Shown piece after piece: positions 44,667 to 52,309 of a DNA stretch of 64,000 bases. The position numbers and the translations under genes were made by a program. The DNA lies in assembly GCF_014287675.1 (NCBI RefSeq), contig NZ_JACOPQ010000014.1, forward strand, positions 1 through 64,000, given 5' to 3'. The DNA comes from Lawsonibacter faecis (GTDB taxonomy: Bacteria; Bacillota; Clostridia; Oscillospirales; Oscillospiraceae). The notes beneath the pieces are model-generated. The model was not told where the DNA came from. It saw only the letters and a program-made list of their open reading frames with translations, and did no database searches. Within the stretch, counting starts at the first letter, position 1, and each line of letters opens with the position of its first letter.

Positions 44667-45455
44667 TCATTTGGCTGGGGCGCCTTGAGCGGCTTGCTCA
44701 TTGGCGGCGATCAGCTCCGCCAGACTGACGTGCTCGTTCCGGTAGCGGGCCTCCGGGTTGGGCTCTTTCATGGGCAGGTCCAGTACCAGCGCCCCCTCCG
44801 GGCAGACGTGGATGCAGGCCATGCAGGCTTGACAGCCTGAGATGGTATGGATCGCCTTTTGGTGTTCCAGATGGATGCACCCGGCCGGACACACTCTGGT
44901 GCAGATGCCGCAGCCGATACAAGCGTCCGTGACCTGATAGGCTGCCCACACGGTTTCCGGCTGGCCGTTCACCGAATCCAGGTATTGCCGGTGGGTCTGC
45001 CGGTCGGCGTCGGTCACTTCCTGCCGCCAGCGTCTTTTCCCCTGAATGTCTGCCTGGATGGCAGCAAGGCTTTCCTCCACATGCTTTTCCAGAGCCGTCT
45101 CCTCAGTCATGTCAAAGACGGGCAGGAAATTGTCCACCATCAGCAGGGTGGTGACGTAGTCCGCCAGCTTGCCCGCCTTGACCATGGCGGCGTCGGCCAG
45201 CTCCACTGCATTGGCGTGGCGTTTGCCATAGGTCAGTACCACATAGAAATAATCGGTGTGGAAGGTGGCCTTTTGCAGGAACTCCTTGACCATGGCGGGC
45301 ATCTCGTGGCCGTAGATGGGGCAGACAATACCGATCTGCTCCGCCCGAAAGGTCAGGTTCTCCCGCCGGATGATCTGTGGGATGCTGATGGGGGCGGCGT
45401 CCAGCTTTTTGGCGATGTACAGGCTGTTTCCCGTTCCTGTGAAATAAAATACCAT
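44667..45455 (-). CDS. EFR1-type flavodoxin/ferredoxin fusion
   Basis: This 262-aa cytoplasmic electron carrier has an N-terminal flavodoxin-like domain (VFYFTGTGNSLYIAKKL, CPIYGHEMPAMVKEFL) and a C-terminal bacterial ferredoxin pair with two 4Fe-4S motifs (CIGCGICTRVCPAGC and CQACMACIHVCPEGA). This is the EFR1 arrangement common in anaerobes. It is the first gene of the minus-strand operon, divergent from the LysR gene. The start at 45455 has AGGAGG about 10 nt upstream; a longer frame adds an unlikely N-terminus. It could feed electrons to the flavodoxin and reductase partners. Confidence 0.9.
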   Translation of the reverse strand: MVFYFTGTGNSLYIAKKLDAAPISIPQIIRRENLTFRAEQIGIVCPIYGHEMPAMVKEFLQKATFHTDYFYVVLTYGKRHANAVELADAAMVKAGKLADYVTTLLMVDNFLPVFDMTEETALEKHVEESLAAIQADIQGKRRWRQEVTDADRQTHRQYLDSVNGQPETVWAAYQVTDACIGCGICTRVCPAGCIHLEHQKAIHTISGCQACMACIHVCPEGALVLDLPMKEPNPEARYRNEHVSLAELIAANEQAAQGAPAK

Positions 45456-45525
45456 CTCTCTGCGCCTCCTGTTGTATTCAGTATAAAAAGAAATTGCCCA
45501 AATGTACAATATCAATCCTGCAATC

Positions 45526-45548
45526 CAGATTTCACAAAATGCAATCTG
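45526..45548. promoter_or_regulatory. LysR-type operator (T-N11-A box)
   Basis: CAGATT (45526-45531), exactly 11 nt, then AATCTG (45543-45548) form a perfect inverted repeat of the LysR consensus form. It lies midway between the divergent EFR1 and LysR genes. A direct repeat TGCAATC (45519 and 45540, 21 nt apart) overlaps it. Confidence 0.75.
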
Positions 45549-45608
45549 AGCTACTTGCCTTTCTACCGAGAATGTAGGATACTATACATAATGAGAGGAG
45601 GCGGGTCC

Positions 45609-46439
45609 ATGATCGACTATCGTGAATTGCATCAATTTGTCACGTTTCATCATGTGGGTACGCTGTCCGAGGCGGCGGAGCGGCTCCATATTTCCCAGTC
45701 CACGCTCACGAGAAGTATGCAGAAAATAGAATCGGAGTTTGGCGTCCCTCTGTTTGCCCGAACGAAGAACCGCATCATCCTCAACGAGACCGGCCGTCTG
45801 GCAGCCCAGGAGGCGGAGTTGGTGCTCCGGCAGACGGAGGGGATGCTCCACCGGGTCCGGGAATTTGACCGGGCCAACCGCACAATCACCGTCGGGGCCT
45901 GTACGCCGGTGCTGCTCCCAGATCTGGTGCGCAGGCTGTCCTATGCCCACCCGGAGGCGACGATTGCCACCGAGATCAAAAAGCTGCCCCTGCTGCTGGA
46001 GGGACTCAGGGCCGGCACCTATCAGCTCGTCCTGTTCCCCACGCGTCCGGACGACCCTGAGTTTTTTAGTCAAGAATTCGCGCGGGAGAATCTCTTGTTC
46101 TGCCTGCCGAAGAAGCATCGCTTTGCTAAAAGGCAGCAACTCTCTCTTTCGGATATGAACGGTGAAAATATGCTGCTCTTTCAGGACATCGGGTTTTGGT
46201 ACGATCTCGTCAGTGAAAAAATGCCGGATTCCCGCTTCCTGCTGCAAACAGAGCGCTATTCCTTTATGGAACTGGTCGAAAATTCCGTGCTGCCATCCTT
46301 CGCCACCGACCTCGCCTCCCAGTCGCCGCCGCCCAAAGACCGAGTGACCATCCCAATCACAGACCCGGAAGTTCAGGTCGTTTACTATCTTGTCTGTAAG
46401 AAGGACCAACGAAAGACGTTTTTGACCATGTTCCCTTGA
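45609..46439 (+). CDS. LysR-family transcriptional regulator
   Basis: This is a 276-aa regulator. The N-terminal winged helix-turn-helix reads ELHQFVTFHHVGTLSEAAER, then HISQSTLTRSMQKIESEFG. The C-terminal effector domain (from TITVGACTPVLLPDLVRRL) is somewhat short. The ATG at 45609 follows GAGAGGAGGCGGGTCC. It is divergent from the redox/hydrolase operon with a T-N11-A box between, so it very likely controls that operon. The inducer is unknown. Confidence 0.92.
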   Translation: MIDYRELHQFVTFHHVGTLSEAAERLHISQSTLTRSMQKIESEFGVPLFARTKNRIILNETGRLAAQEAELVLRQTEGMLHRVREFDRANRTITVGACTPVLLPDLVRRLSYAHPEATIATEIKKLPLLLEGLRAGTYQLVLFPTRPDDPEFFSQEFARENLLFCLPKKHRFAKRQQLSLSDMNGENMLLFQDIGFWYDLVSEKMPDSRFLLQTERYSFMELVENSVLPSFATDLASQSPPPKDRVTIPITDPEVQVVYYLVCKKDQRKTFLTMFP

Positions 46440-46470
46440 GTGGCTGCTTATCCTATAGCAGGGCAGCCCT

Positions 46471-47106
46471 CTATAGAAGCGCCATGCCACGCTCATGCAG
46501 CTGATAATCCTGTATATAAGGAACTCCTTCTGCTTGTATGGTGATCCGTTCTATATGCTTTTGAATCATCTGTTCATCAAAATCATCCAGACTAAGAAAT
46601 TTGCAAAGGGCAGTTTTAAGCCTTTCCTCCGGAATAGTTGGTGCTCTTCTACAAATCCGCTTTCCATGTTCCACACGGTTGGCACAGCGCCAGACAACCT
46701 CCCCGGAAGGTCGGGTGATTCGGCGGTAGTTGGCGCCGCACTCTTCACAAACTACAAGGCCGCTCAGTACGTTCTGAGAACTGTACCGGGCGGCCTTTCG
46801 TTTGCCTGTGTCTTCGTCTATATTACTGCGTTTGCTCTTTTCTCCTTGCACCATGAAGAAGTCTGCAAAATCAATAATGTAGCCGACGTACTTTTGATTG
46901 GAGAGCATGTTATTGATTACTGGACGGGTCCACCGCTCTTTTCCCTGCGGGGAGGGGATACTCTCCTGAAAAAGAAAATCAGCGATACCTTCAAGGCTGT
47001 CACCCTCCAGATATCGCTGATAGATTTGCTTTACTACGTTTGCTTGCTGTGGTTCGACGAAAATGCCGACGGGTTTCTGCACAAATCCATACGGGATATA
47101 TCCCAT
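46471..47106 (-). CDS. Serine-recombinase relative lacking the catalytic domain (copy 2)
   Basis: This 211-aa paralogue of 34952-35587 has the same start (MGYIPYGFVQKPVG) and length. Residues 1-155 are highly similar (VVKQIYQRYLEGDS, GKERWTRPVINNML, CEECGANYRR, WRCANRVEHGKRIC). The last ~55 residues diverge. It contains the Recombinase and zinc-ribbon domains only and has no resolvase serine domain. The ribosome site is AGGAGAAAGGAC. It stands next to tRNA-Arg, the usual place for an integrase, and converges on the LysR gene. Whether it assists excision or is a remnant cannot be told from sequence. Confidence 0.8.
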   Translation of the reverse strand: MGYIPYGFVQKPVGIFVEPQQANVVKQIYQRYLEGDSLEGIADFLFQESIPSPQGKERWTRPVINNMLSNQKYVGYIIDFADFFMVQGEKSKRSNIDEDTGKRKAARYSSQNVLSGLVVCEECGANYRRITRPSGEVVWRCANRVEHGKRICRRAPTIPEERLKTALCKFLSLDDFDEQMIQKHIERITIQAEGVPYIQDYQLHERGMALL

Positions 47107-47315
47107 GATTGGCCGTCCTTTCTCCTAAATGGCACGCATAGGTACCTTATAATTAAAATGGCCACCAAACACGAACATCAGTGTGTTTAAAGGCATCCGA
47201 AGACTGTATGGTTAGAAGCTGAATTGAACAAAGGCCATATTAAAAAACAGATAAATTATTTTCACATGTGGCGAAACACGATCGTTATGTAGCGGTTTTC
47301 CAGAACAATGTTATA
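47107..47315. other. Non-coding stretch between recombinase-like gene and tRNA
   Basis: It is AT-rich and no gene was seen. It shows little similarity to the region upstream of the first recombinase copy apart from the ribosome-site neighbourhood. Confidence 0.4.
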
Positions 47316-47363
47316 AAATAGCAACAGACCTGTCTTTTATCTTTCAATAAAAAACAGGTCTGT
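47316..47363. repeat. 48-bp hairpin repeat, copy 2 (tRNA-Arg terminator)
   Basis: This is identical to 35744-35791. On the minus strand it starts 5 nt after the tRNA CCA end and forms a 10-bp hairpin followed by A/T-rich sequence, so it probably terminates tRNA transcription. Confidence 0.9.
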
Positions 47364-47368
47364 ATTGT

Positions 47369-47445
47369 TGGTACGCCCGAAGGGACTCGAACCCCCAGCC
47401 TTTAGAACCGGAATCTAACGCTCTATCCAATTGCGCTACGGGCGC
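47369..47445 (-). tRNA. tRNA-Arg (anticodon CCG), CCA encoded
   Basis: On the minus strand the cloverleaf is complete. The acceptor is GCGCCCG/CGGGCGT (first pair G-U), and the D arm is GCGC-AATTGGATA-GAGC. The anticodon stem is TTAGA/TCTAA around loop TTCCGGT, giving anticodon CCG. The T loop is TTCGAGT. Discriminator A and CCA follow (47372-47369). It reads CGG arginine codons. It sits at the edge of the accessory region. Confidence 0.95.
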
Positions 47446-47446
47446 G

Positions 47447-47480
47447 TAATCAAGCACCTCTCAGAGGCGCTTGATTATTA
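47447..47480. other. Hairpin upstream of tRNA-Arg
   Basis: TAATCAAGC and GCTTGATTA arms enclose ACCTCTCAGAGGC, followed on the plus strand by TTATATCAACCTTTT. It lies between tRNA-Arg and the membrane-protein gene and may end transcription of the latter. Confidence 0.45.
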
Positions 47481-47549
47481 TATCAACCTTTTCCCAATTT
47501 GTAAAGGGGCTCTTTTATTTTTTCATTCGATTTTTCCGCCGCGTCCCGC

Positions 47550-48068
47550 TCAGCAGGGGATTCTGGCCCAGGTATTGACCCCGGAGAGGTCTGTAAAAAG
47601 TATATTGTCCGGCGGAAGAAAGGCAAAAAGCACCAGTCCCACCCCCAGAGCCAGAACCATCAGCGTCAGCAAATCGGTGCGTTTACGGACGGCAGGGCGG
47701 TCCAGCATCAAGGCCAGGAGGAAGCCCGCCGCCATAAGCAGGACATAGAGGACGACGTCGAACACGAGGGACTCCCCCATAGCCTTCACGTGATAGACGT
47801 ATCCCACGCCCAGCATCACGGCACAGATCATCAGCAGGGAGAGGAGCCACGGCCCCCGGCATCCCTTCTCCCCCCTCCGGGTGAGGAGCAGGGCCGTGGC
47901 GAGGAAGGGCCAGAAAATGATCTTAACATGCTCCCACAGGCTCTCGTTCACGGGGGAAAAGACGGCGGTGACGAAATTGGGCGCGAGGGCATAGACGAAG
48001 TGCAGGCAGGCTCCCGCCAGGGTGGCGGCGACAAAGGCGATGAGTGTGTTTTTACTGAGGCGCGGCAT
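47550..48068 (-). CDS. Small membrane protein (DUF6512-like)
   Basis: This 172-aa integral membrane protein has about five hydrophobic helices. After the first helix it carries a conserved-looking block (FSPVNESLWEHVKIIFWP) that I associate with the DUF6512 family. Function is unknown. The ribosome site (GGGGGTATC) is plausible. It is the only gene between tRNA-Arg and yaaA and has no functional link to either. Confidence 0.75.
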   Translation of the reverse strand: MPRLSKNTLIAFVAATLAGACLHFVYALAPNFVTAVFSPVNESLWEHVKIIFWPFLATALLLTRRGEKGCRGPWLLSLLMICAVMLGVGYVYHVKAMGESLVFDVVLYVLLMAAGFLLALMLDRPAVRKRTDLLTLMVLALGVGLVLFAFLPPDNILFTDLSGVNTWARIPC

Positions 48069-48120
48069 GGGCGATACCCCCTTTTTTGTTCAATAGAGGG
48101 TATGCGCGTCCACACGCTCT

Positions 48121-48864
48121 TTATTCCTTAATAAAAACATAAGCGGCATCGTCGGAGAGGGCGGCCTCATAGCGGTAGCCCAGGCGGTCAAAGCGCCGGA
48201 TTTCCTCCACATCCTCCGTCTCCCGCTCGGACATCCAGCGGACCAGCTCTCCACGGGCCATCTTCACATAGACGCCCTTCTCCACCACCCTGCCGCCAAT
48301 CATCTGTCCGAACACCGCCTTGACGCAGCGGATCTTCCTGTCCAGATGGGGCCGTACCGCCCGGCTGTACTCCTCCGAGGCCAAATCCAGCACTGTGCCG
48401 TCCTTCCGCGTCAAGGCAGCCGCCGGGCGCTCCCCCCAGTAGTCGTAGAGGGAGGCGCAGAAATCCGTCCTGAGCTTGCAGCACATCTCCAGCCGGTAGG
48501 GCGTCACGCCGTCAAAGGGCCGCAGAATACCGTACAGCCCAGAGAGAATCCGCAGATGCGCCTCTATGTACCTGTACTGCCCGGCGGTAAAGACGCCGGG
48601 GGCCATATACTGGTACTGGATTCCCTCGTAGGCCAGAATGGCCGGGGTGAGATCCCGCCGCAAATCCATGCTCTGATAGCGCCTGAAGTTCAGCTGCGCA
48701 ATCTGGTCGTTGCAGGCCAGAAGCTTTTTCAGCTGCTGATAGGTAAGTCCCCGCAGATACGCCGCCAGAGCCTCCGCCCGGTCCAGATAGTCCGGCAATC
48801 CCCGGGGCGGCAGGCTGTCCAAATCCGCATTCATTTTCTTGGCGGGAGAAATGATGATCTTCAC
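48121..48864 (-). CDS. yaaA: YaaA-family peroxide stress protein
   Basis: This 247-aa cytoplasmic protein of the DUF328/UPF0246 family limits free iron and oxidative damage in E. coli. The family N-terminus KIIISPAKKMN, the block AILAYEGIQYQYMAPGVF and ILSGLYGILRPFDGVTPYRLEM are all present. The GTG start at 48864 follows GGAGGAAGAAAA; longer frames upstream lack support. It is a single-gene unit, divergent from the next lipoprotein gene. Confidence 0.93.
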   Translation of the reverse strand: MKIIISPAKKMNADLDSLPPRGLPDYLDRAEALAAYLRGLTYQQLKKLLACNDQIAQLNFRRYQSMDLRRDLTPAILAYEGIQYQYMAPGVFTAGQYRYIEAHLRILSGLYGILRPFDGVTPYRLEMCCKLRTDFCASLYDYWGERPAAALTRKDGTVLDLASEEYSRAVRPHLDRKIRCVKAVFGQMIGGRVVEKGVYVKMARGELVRWMSERETEDVEEIRRFDRLGYRYEAALSDDAAYVFIKE

Positions 48865-48921
48865 TTTTCTTCCTCCGTGGGTTATAATCTTTGATGACAT
48901 TATACTTCCAAAGGAGTTCCC

Positions 48922-49962
48922 ATGCGAGAGAAATATTCTGCCTTTCTGCTGGCCCTTGCCCTGCTCCTCCCCCTCTCCGCCTGTGGGGATACCCACACCC
49001 CCTCCTCCCCGCCGCCCACGGACGGCTCAACACTGGCCGTCCACTTTATCGACGTGGGTCAGGCAGACTCCGCCCTGCTGCTCTGCGGGGGCGAGTCCAT
49101 GCTCATCGACGGCGGCAACGTGGCCGACAGCAGTCTGGTGGTGTCCTATCTGGAATCCCAGGGTGTGGATACCCTGGACCATGTGGTCTGTACACACGCC
49201 CACGAAGACCATGTGGGCGGCCTCTCCGGACCGCTGAACGCCTGCACGGCAAACCACGTCTACTCCCCCGTCACCGAGTACGACTCCAAGGCCTACCGGG
49301 ACTTTCTCAAGTACACTTCCGCCCAGGGCCTGGAGGTGGAGATTCCTGCTCCAGGAGATGCCTTCTCCCTGGGCGAGGCCCGGGTGACCGTACTGGGTCC
49401 GGTGAAGGAATACTCCGAGACCAACAACACCTCCCTGGTCCTCCGTGTGGACTTTGGCGAGACCTCCTTCCTCTTCACCGGGGACATGGAGCGCACAGCC
49501 GAGGCCGATCTGCTGGACGCCGGCGCCGATCTCTCCGCCACCGTCCTCAAGGTGGGTCACCACGGCAGCGACACCTCTACCAGCTACCCCTTCCTGCGGG
49601 AAATCATGCCGGAGTACGCCGTGATTTCCGCGGGGGAGGGCAACTCCTACGGCCACCCCTCAGATGATACCCTCAGCCGCCTGAGGGACGCGGACTGCAC
49701 CGTCTACCGCACCGACCGGCAGGGTACGGTGGTGGCGGTGAGCGACGGAACCACGGTTTCGTTCACCACGGAGACGGACGCCGCCCCTGCGCCCGGCCGG
49801 GACGGCGCGGCCGAGTCAGCATACATCGGCAACGTGCGCTCCAAGACCTTCCATACCGAGACCTGCTCCAACCTCCCCGCGGAGAAAAACCAGATTGTCT
49901 TCAGCAGCCGGGACGAGGCTGCCGCCGCCGGGTACAAGCCCTGCGGAAACTGTAAGCCGTGA
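48922..49962 (+). CDS. Metallo-beta-lactamase-fold lipoprotein with zinc-ribbon-like tail
   Basis: This 346-aa exported lipoprotein has lipobox LSAC. Its core is a ComEC/Rec2-type metallo-hydrolase: HFIDVGQADSALL, the metal site THAHEDHVGG, FTGDMERTAE and KVGHHGSDTSTS. The last ~50 residues form an Ada-like metal-binding module (SAYIGNVRSKTFHTETC, AGYKPCGNC) often attached to secreted nucleases. It probably cleaves a phosphodiester or related substrate outside the cell, perhaps DNA. It is followed 10 nt later by a rhomboid protease gene. Confidence 0.88.
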   Translation: MREKYSAFLLALALLLPLSACGDTHTPSSPPPTDGSTLAVHFIDVGQADSALLLCGGESMLIDGGNVADSSLVVSYLESQGVDTLDHVVCTHAHEDHVGGLSGPLNACTANHVYSPVTEYDSKAYRDFLKYTSAQGLEVEIPAPGDAFSLGEARVTVLGPVKEYSETNNTSLVLRVDFGETSFLFTGDMERTAEADLLDAGADLSATVLKVGHHGSDTSTSYPFLREIMPEYAVISAGEGNSYGHPSDDTLSRLRDADCTVYRTDRQGTVVAVSDGTTVSFTTETDAAPAPGRDGAAESAYIGNVRSKTFHTETCSNLPAEKNQIVFSSRDEAAAAGYKPCGNCKP

Positions 49963-49972
49963 GGTGTCGTAA

Positions 49973-50533
49973 ATGAAAAAGCTGCACTATAACTCTCCCG
50001 TCATCCTGACCTTTTTCCTCGTCTCCCTGACCGCCCTTCTCCTGGGCCTCGCCACCGGAGGCTGGACCAACACCCATCTCTTCTCAGTCTACCGCTCTCC
50101 GATGACGCCCCTCTTCTTCGTGCGGCTCTTCGGCCATGTGCTGGGCCACGCGGGATGGGATCACTTTATGGGCAATATGCTGCTGCTCCTCGTGGTGGGT
50201 CCTCCCATGGAGGAGAAGTACGGCAGCAAGACCCTGCTGGTGGGCATTCTGCTCACGGCGGTCATCTCGGGCGCGCTCCAGTGCCTCTTCTTCCCCGGTA
50301 CGCTCCTGCTGGGGGCCAGCGGCATCGTGTTCATGCTCATCATGCTCTCCTCTCTGGCGGGTATGAAAAACGGCTCCGTCCCCATCACCCTCATCCTGGT
50401 GGCCCTGCTCTATATGGGCAAGGAGGTCTATGCCGCCCTCTTCGTCCAGAGCAACGTGGCCAACTTCATGCATCTGGTGGGCGGCGCCTGCGGCACCGCC
50501 TTCGGCTTCCTGGTGGCACGGAAAAAGCTATAA
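49973..50533 (+). CDS. Rhomboid-family intramembrane serine protease
   Basis: This 186-aa membrane protein has about six helices. Rhomboid signatures are HFMGNMLLLLVVGPPMEEKYG, the catalytic serine in LLGASGIVFML, and the catalytic His in FMHLVGGACGTAFGF. Rhomboids cut transmembrane segments of membrane proteins. It likely forms an operon with the upstream lipoprotein. A strong hairpin directly overlaps the stop codon region. Confidence 0.88.
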   Translation: MKKLHYNSPVILTFFLVSLTALLLGLATGGWTNTHLFSVYRSPMTPLFFVRLFGHVLGHAGWDHFMGNMLLLLVVGPPMEEKYGSKTLLVGILLTAVISGALQCLFFPGTLLLGASGIVFMLIMLSSLAGMKNGSVPITLILVALLYMGKEVYAALFVQSNVANFMHLVGGACGTAFGFLVARKKL

Positions 50534-50580
50534 TTTCAAAGAGCCGCGGCGGGAGAAAATCCCGCCGCGGCTCTTTGAAA
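50534..50580. terminator. Bidirectional terminator after rhomboid gene
   Basis: 21-bp perfect arms (50534-50554 and 50560-50580) enclose a GAAAA loop, with A/T-rich ends on both strands. It serves the rhomboid gene and the convergent ZIP gene. Confidence 0.88.
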
Positions 50581-50628
50581 AATATTGTCGCATATTCTCG
50601 GCCGTGCCCCCATTCCCGCAGCACCCGT

Positions 50629-51420
50629 CTACCCCAGCGCCACGTCCAGAACCATCATCACCAGAAAGCCGCCCATCACACCCAGGGTGCCGATATTGGA
50701 GTGATCCCCCAGGTGGGCCTCGGGAATCAGCTCCTCCACCACCACATAGATCATCGCCCCGGCGGCGAAGGACAGCAGCCACGGCATCAGCGGCTGGATG
50801 GTCCCGGCGATGAGCACGGTGAGGATTCCGAAGACCGGCTCCACCAGCCCGGAGAGGCTTCCGTAGAGGAAGGCCCGTCCACGGCTCGCCCCCTCCTGCC
50901 GCAGAGGCAGGGCCACGGCCGCGCCCTCGGGAAAGTTCTGAATGCCGATGCCGATGGCAAGCGCCATGGCGGCGGCGTAGAGGGCCGGGTCCTCCCCGTG
51001 CTGCGCGGCTAGGGCGAAGGAGAGTCCCACCGCCATGCCCTCCGGGATATTGTGGAGCGTAACCGCGAAGATCAGCAGGCTGGTCCGCTTCAGCTTGGAC
51101 TTGGCCCCCTCCGGCTCCCTGGCCCCCGGATGGAGATGGGGCAGCAGGCCGTCCAGGGCGATCATCAGCCCAACGCCCACGATAAACCCTCCCGCGGCGG
51201 GGATCCAGCCAACCATTCCCGCCGCCTCGGCCTCCTCAATGGCGGGAATCAGCAGGGACCAGACTGCCGCCGCCGTCATGACGCCGGCGGCGAAGCCCAG
51301 GAAAATCCGCTGGGCCATCGCGGTGGCCTGCCTGCGGAAGAAGAACACCACCGCCGCTCCCAAGGTTGTCATCAAAAATGTAAAGCCGGTGCCCCCGGCC
51401 GCCCACAGCAATGTTTTCAT
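50629..51420 (-). CDS. ZIP-family divalent metal transporter
   Basis: This is a 263-aa eight-helix membrane protein. The metal pathway motifs are LHNIPEGMAVGLSFA (helix 4) and NFPEGAAVALPLR (helix 5), with a His-containing loop HLHPGARE, as in GufA-type ZIP proteins that import zinc or other divalent metals. It ends with ALG close to the bidirectional terminator. An inverted repeat at 51509-51524 upstream could be a metal-regulator site. Confidence 0.92.
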   Translation of the reverse strand: MKTLLWAAGGTGFTFLMTTLGAAVVFFFRRQATAMAQRIFLGFAAGVMTAAAVWSLLIPAIEEAEAAGMVGWIPAAGGFIVGVGLMIALDGLLPHLHPGAREPEGAKSKLKRTSLLIFAVTLHNIPEGMAVGLSFALAAQHGEDPALYAAAMALAIGIGIQNFPEGAAVALPLRQEGASRGRAFLYGSLSGLVEPVFGILTVLIAGTIQPLMPWLLSFAAGAMIYVVVEELIPEAHLGDHSNIGTLGVMGGFLVMMVLDVALG

Positions 51421-51508
51421 GGATTCACCTCACCCGCGCCAGAACAGCGCGGTCTTTCTATCTATTATGCGCGCAGGCGCGCCGGGCTATCCCTGTTTCA
51501 TGCCCACG

Positions 51509-51524
51509 GTTAGTCTTCACTAAC
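51509..51524. promoter_or_regulatory. Inverted repeat upstream of ZIP gene
   Basis: GTTAG and CTAAC arms enclose TCTTCA. It lies about 90 nt before the ZIP start and has the general form of DtxR/MntR-type sites, but it is short, so this is only a candidate. Confidence 0.3.
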
Positions 51525-51590
51525 TATATCCAAACCATAGCACATCTCCCCGGCGTTGTCAACGCCCCACGCGCGCCGGAGCGCGGTGAA

Positions 51591-51635
51591 AAACACAAGA
51601 CCCCCGGCGCACAGTGCGCCGGGGGTCTTGTGTTT
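51591..51635. terminator. Strong hairpin at the end of the corrinoid gene
   Basis: 21-bp perfect arms (51591-51611 and 51615-51635) enclose a CAG loop. The right arm includes two bases of the corrinoid gene stop codon, so termination begins right at the gene end. Confidence 0.88.
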
Positions 51636-52266
51636 ATTTCAAAATCTCGGCGGCGGCATTGGCTGCGCTGGCCGCATCGGCGGTGTAGACGTCCGCGCCG
51701 ATGGAGGCGCGAAATTTCTCAGTCACGGGGGCGCCGCCCACCATAATTTTCACCCTGTCACGGATTCCAGCCTGGTCGGCCCTGCGGACGACCTCCTCCA
51801 TGACGGGCATGGTGGTGGTCAGCAGGGCGGAACAGGCGATGATATCGCAGTCCTGCTCAATGGCGGTCTGGACAAAGGTCTCCGCGCTCACATCCACGCC
51901 CAGGTCGATCACCTCAATGCCCTTGCCCTCGAACATCATGCGCACCAGGTTCTTGCCGATGTCGTGAAGGTCGCCCTTCACCGTGCCCAGGCACGCCTTT
52001 CCCATCGGGCGGGTATCGGCGTCGGCCAGATAGGGCTTGAGCAGCTCCGTGCCCGCGTTCATGGCCCTGGCTGCTATCAACACCTCGGGGACAAAAATCT
52101 CATTGTTTTGGAATTTATCGCCCACGATGTTCATGCCCGCCAGCAGCCCTTCCTCCAGGATCTGCTTGGCGGAGATTCCCTCCTCCATGGCCTTGGGAAC
52201 CAATTCCCGGACCAGCTTGGCCCGCCCCTTCTGCATAGCCTGCGAAATCTCGTTTAAAATATCCAT
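51634..52266 (-). CDS. Corrinoid (B12-binding) methyltransfer protein, second copy
   Basis: This 210-aa paralogue of 1830-2477 has the same helical cap (LLAGMNIVGDKFQNNEIFVPE) and B12 domain with GDLHDIGKN and CSALLTTTMPVM, then KIMVGGAPV. The start at 52266 has GGGAG upstream. It lies directly behind a PocR/AraC regulator in the same direction. No methyltransferase gene is next to it, so partners must be encoded elsewhere, possibly the enzyme at 2474-3832. Confidence 0.93.
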   Translation of the reverse strand: MDILNEISQAMQKGRAKLVRELVPKAMEEGISAKQILEEGLLAGMNIVGDKFQNNEIFVPEVLIAARAMNAGTELLKPYLADADTRPMGKACLGTVKGDLHDIGKNLVRMMFEGKGIEVIDLGVDVSAETFVQTAIEQDCDIIACSALLTTTMPVMEEVVRRADQAGIRDRVKIMVGGAPVTEKFRASIGADVYTADAASAANAAAEILK

Positions 52267-52309
52267 GTTGTCAGTCTCCCTGCATTTAAAATCATCGCGG
52301 CGCATTGCC

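Noticed and set aside
35744..47363. CRISPR array
   Set aside because: The 48-bp repeats occur only twice and are 11.6 kb apart; no regularly spaced repeats were seen anywhere in the window.
51509..51524. Firm assignment of a metal-regulator operator upstream of the ZIP gene
   Set aside because: Arms are only 5 bp and depart from DtxR, MntR and Zur consensus sites, so it is listed only as a weak candidate.
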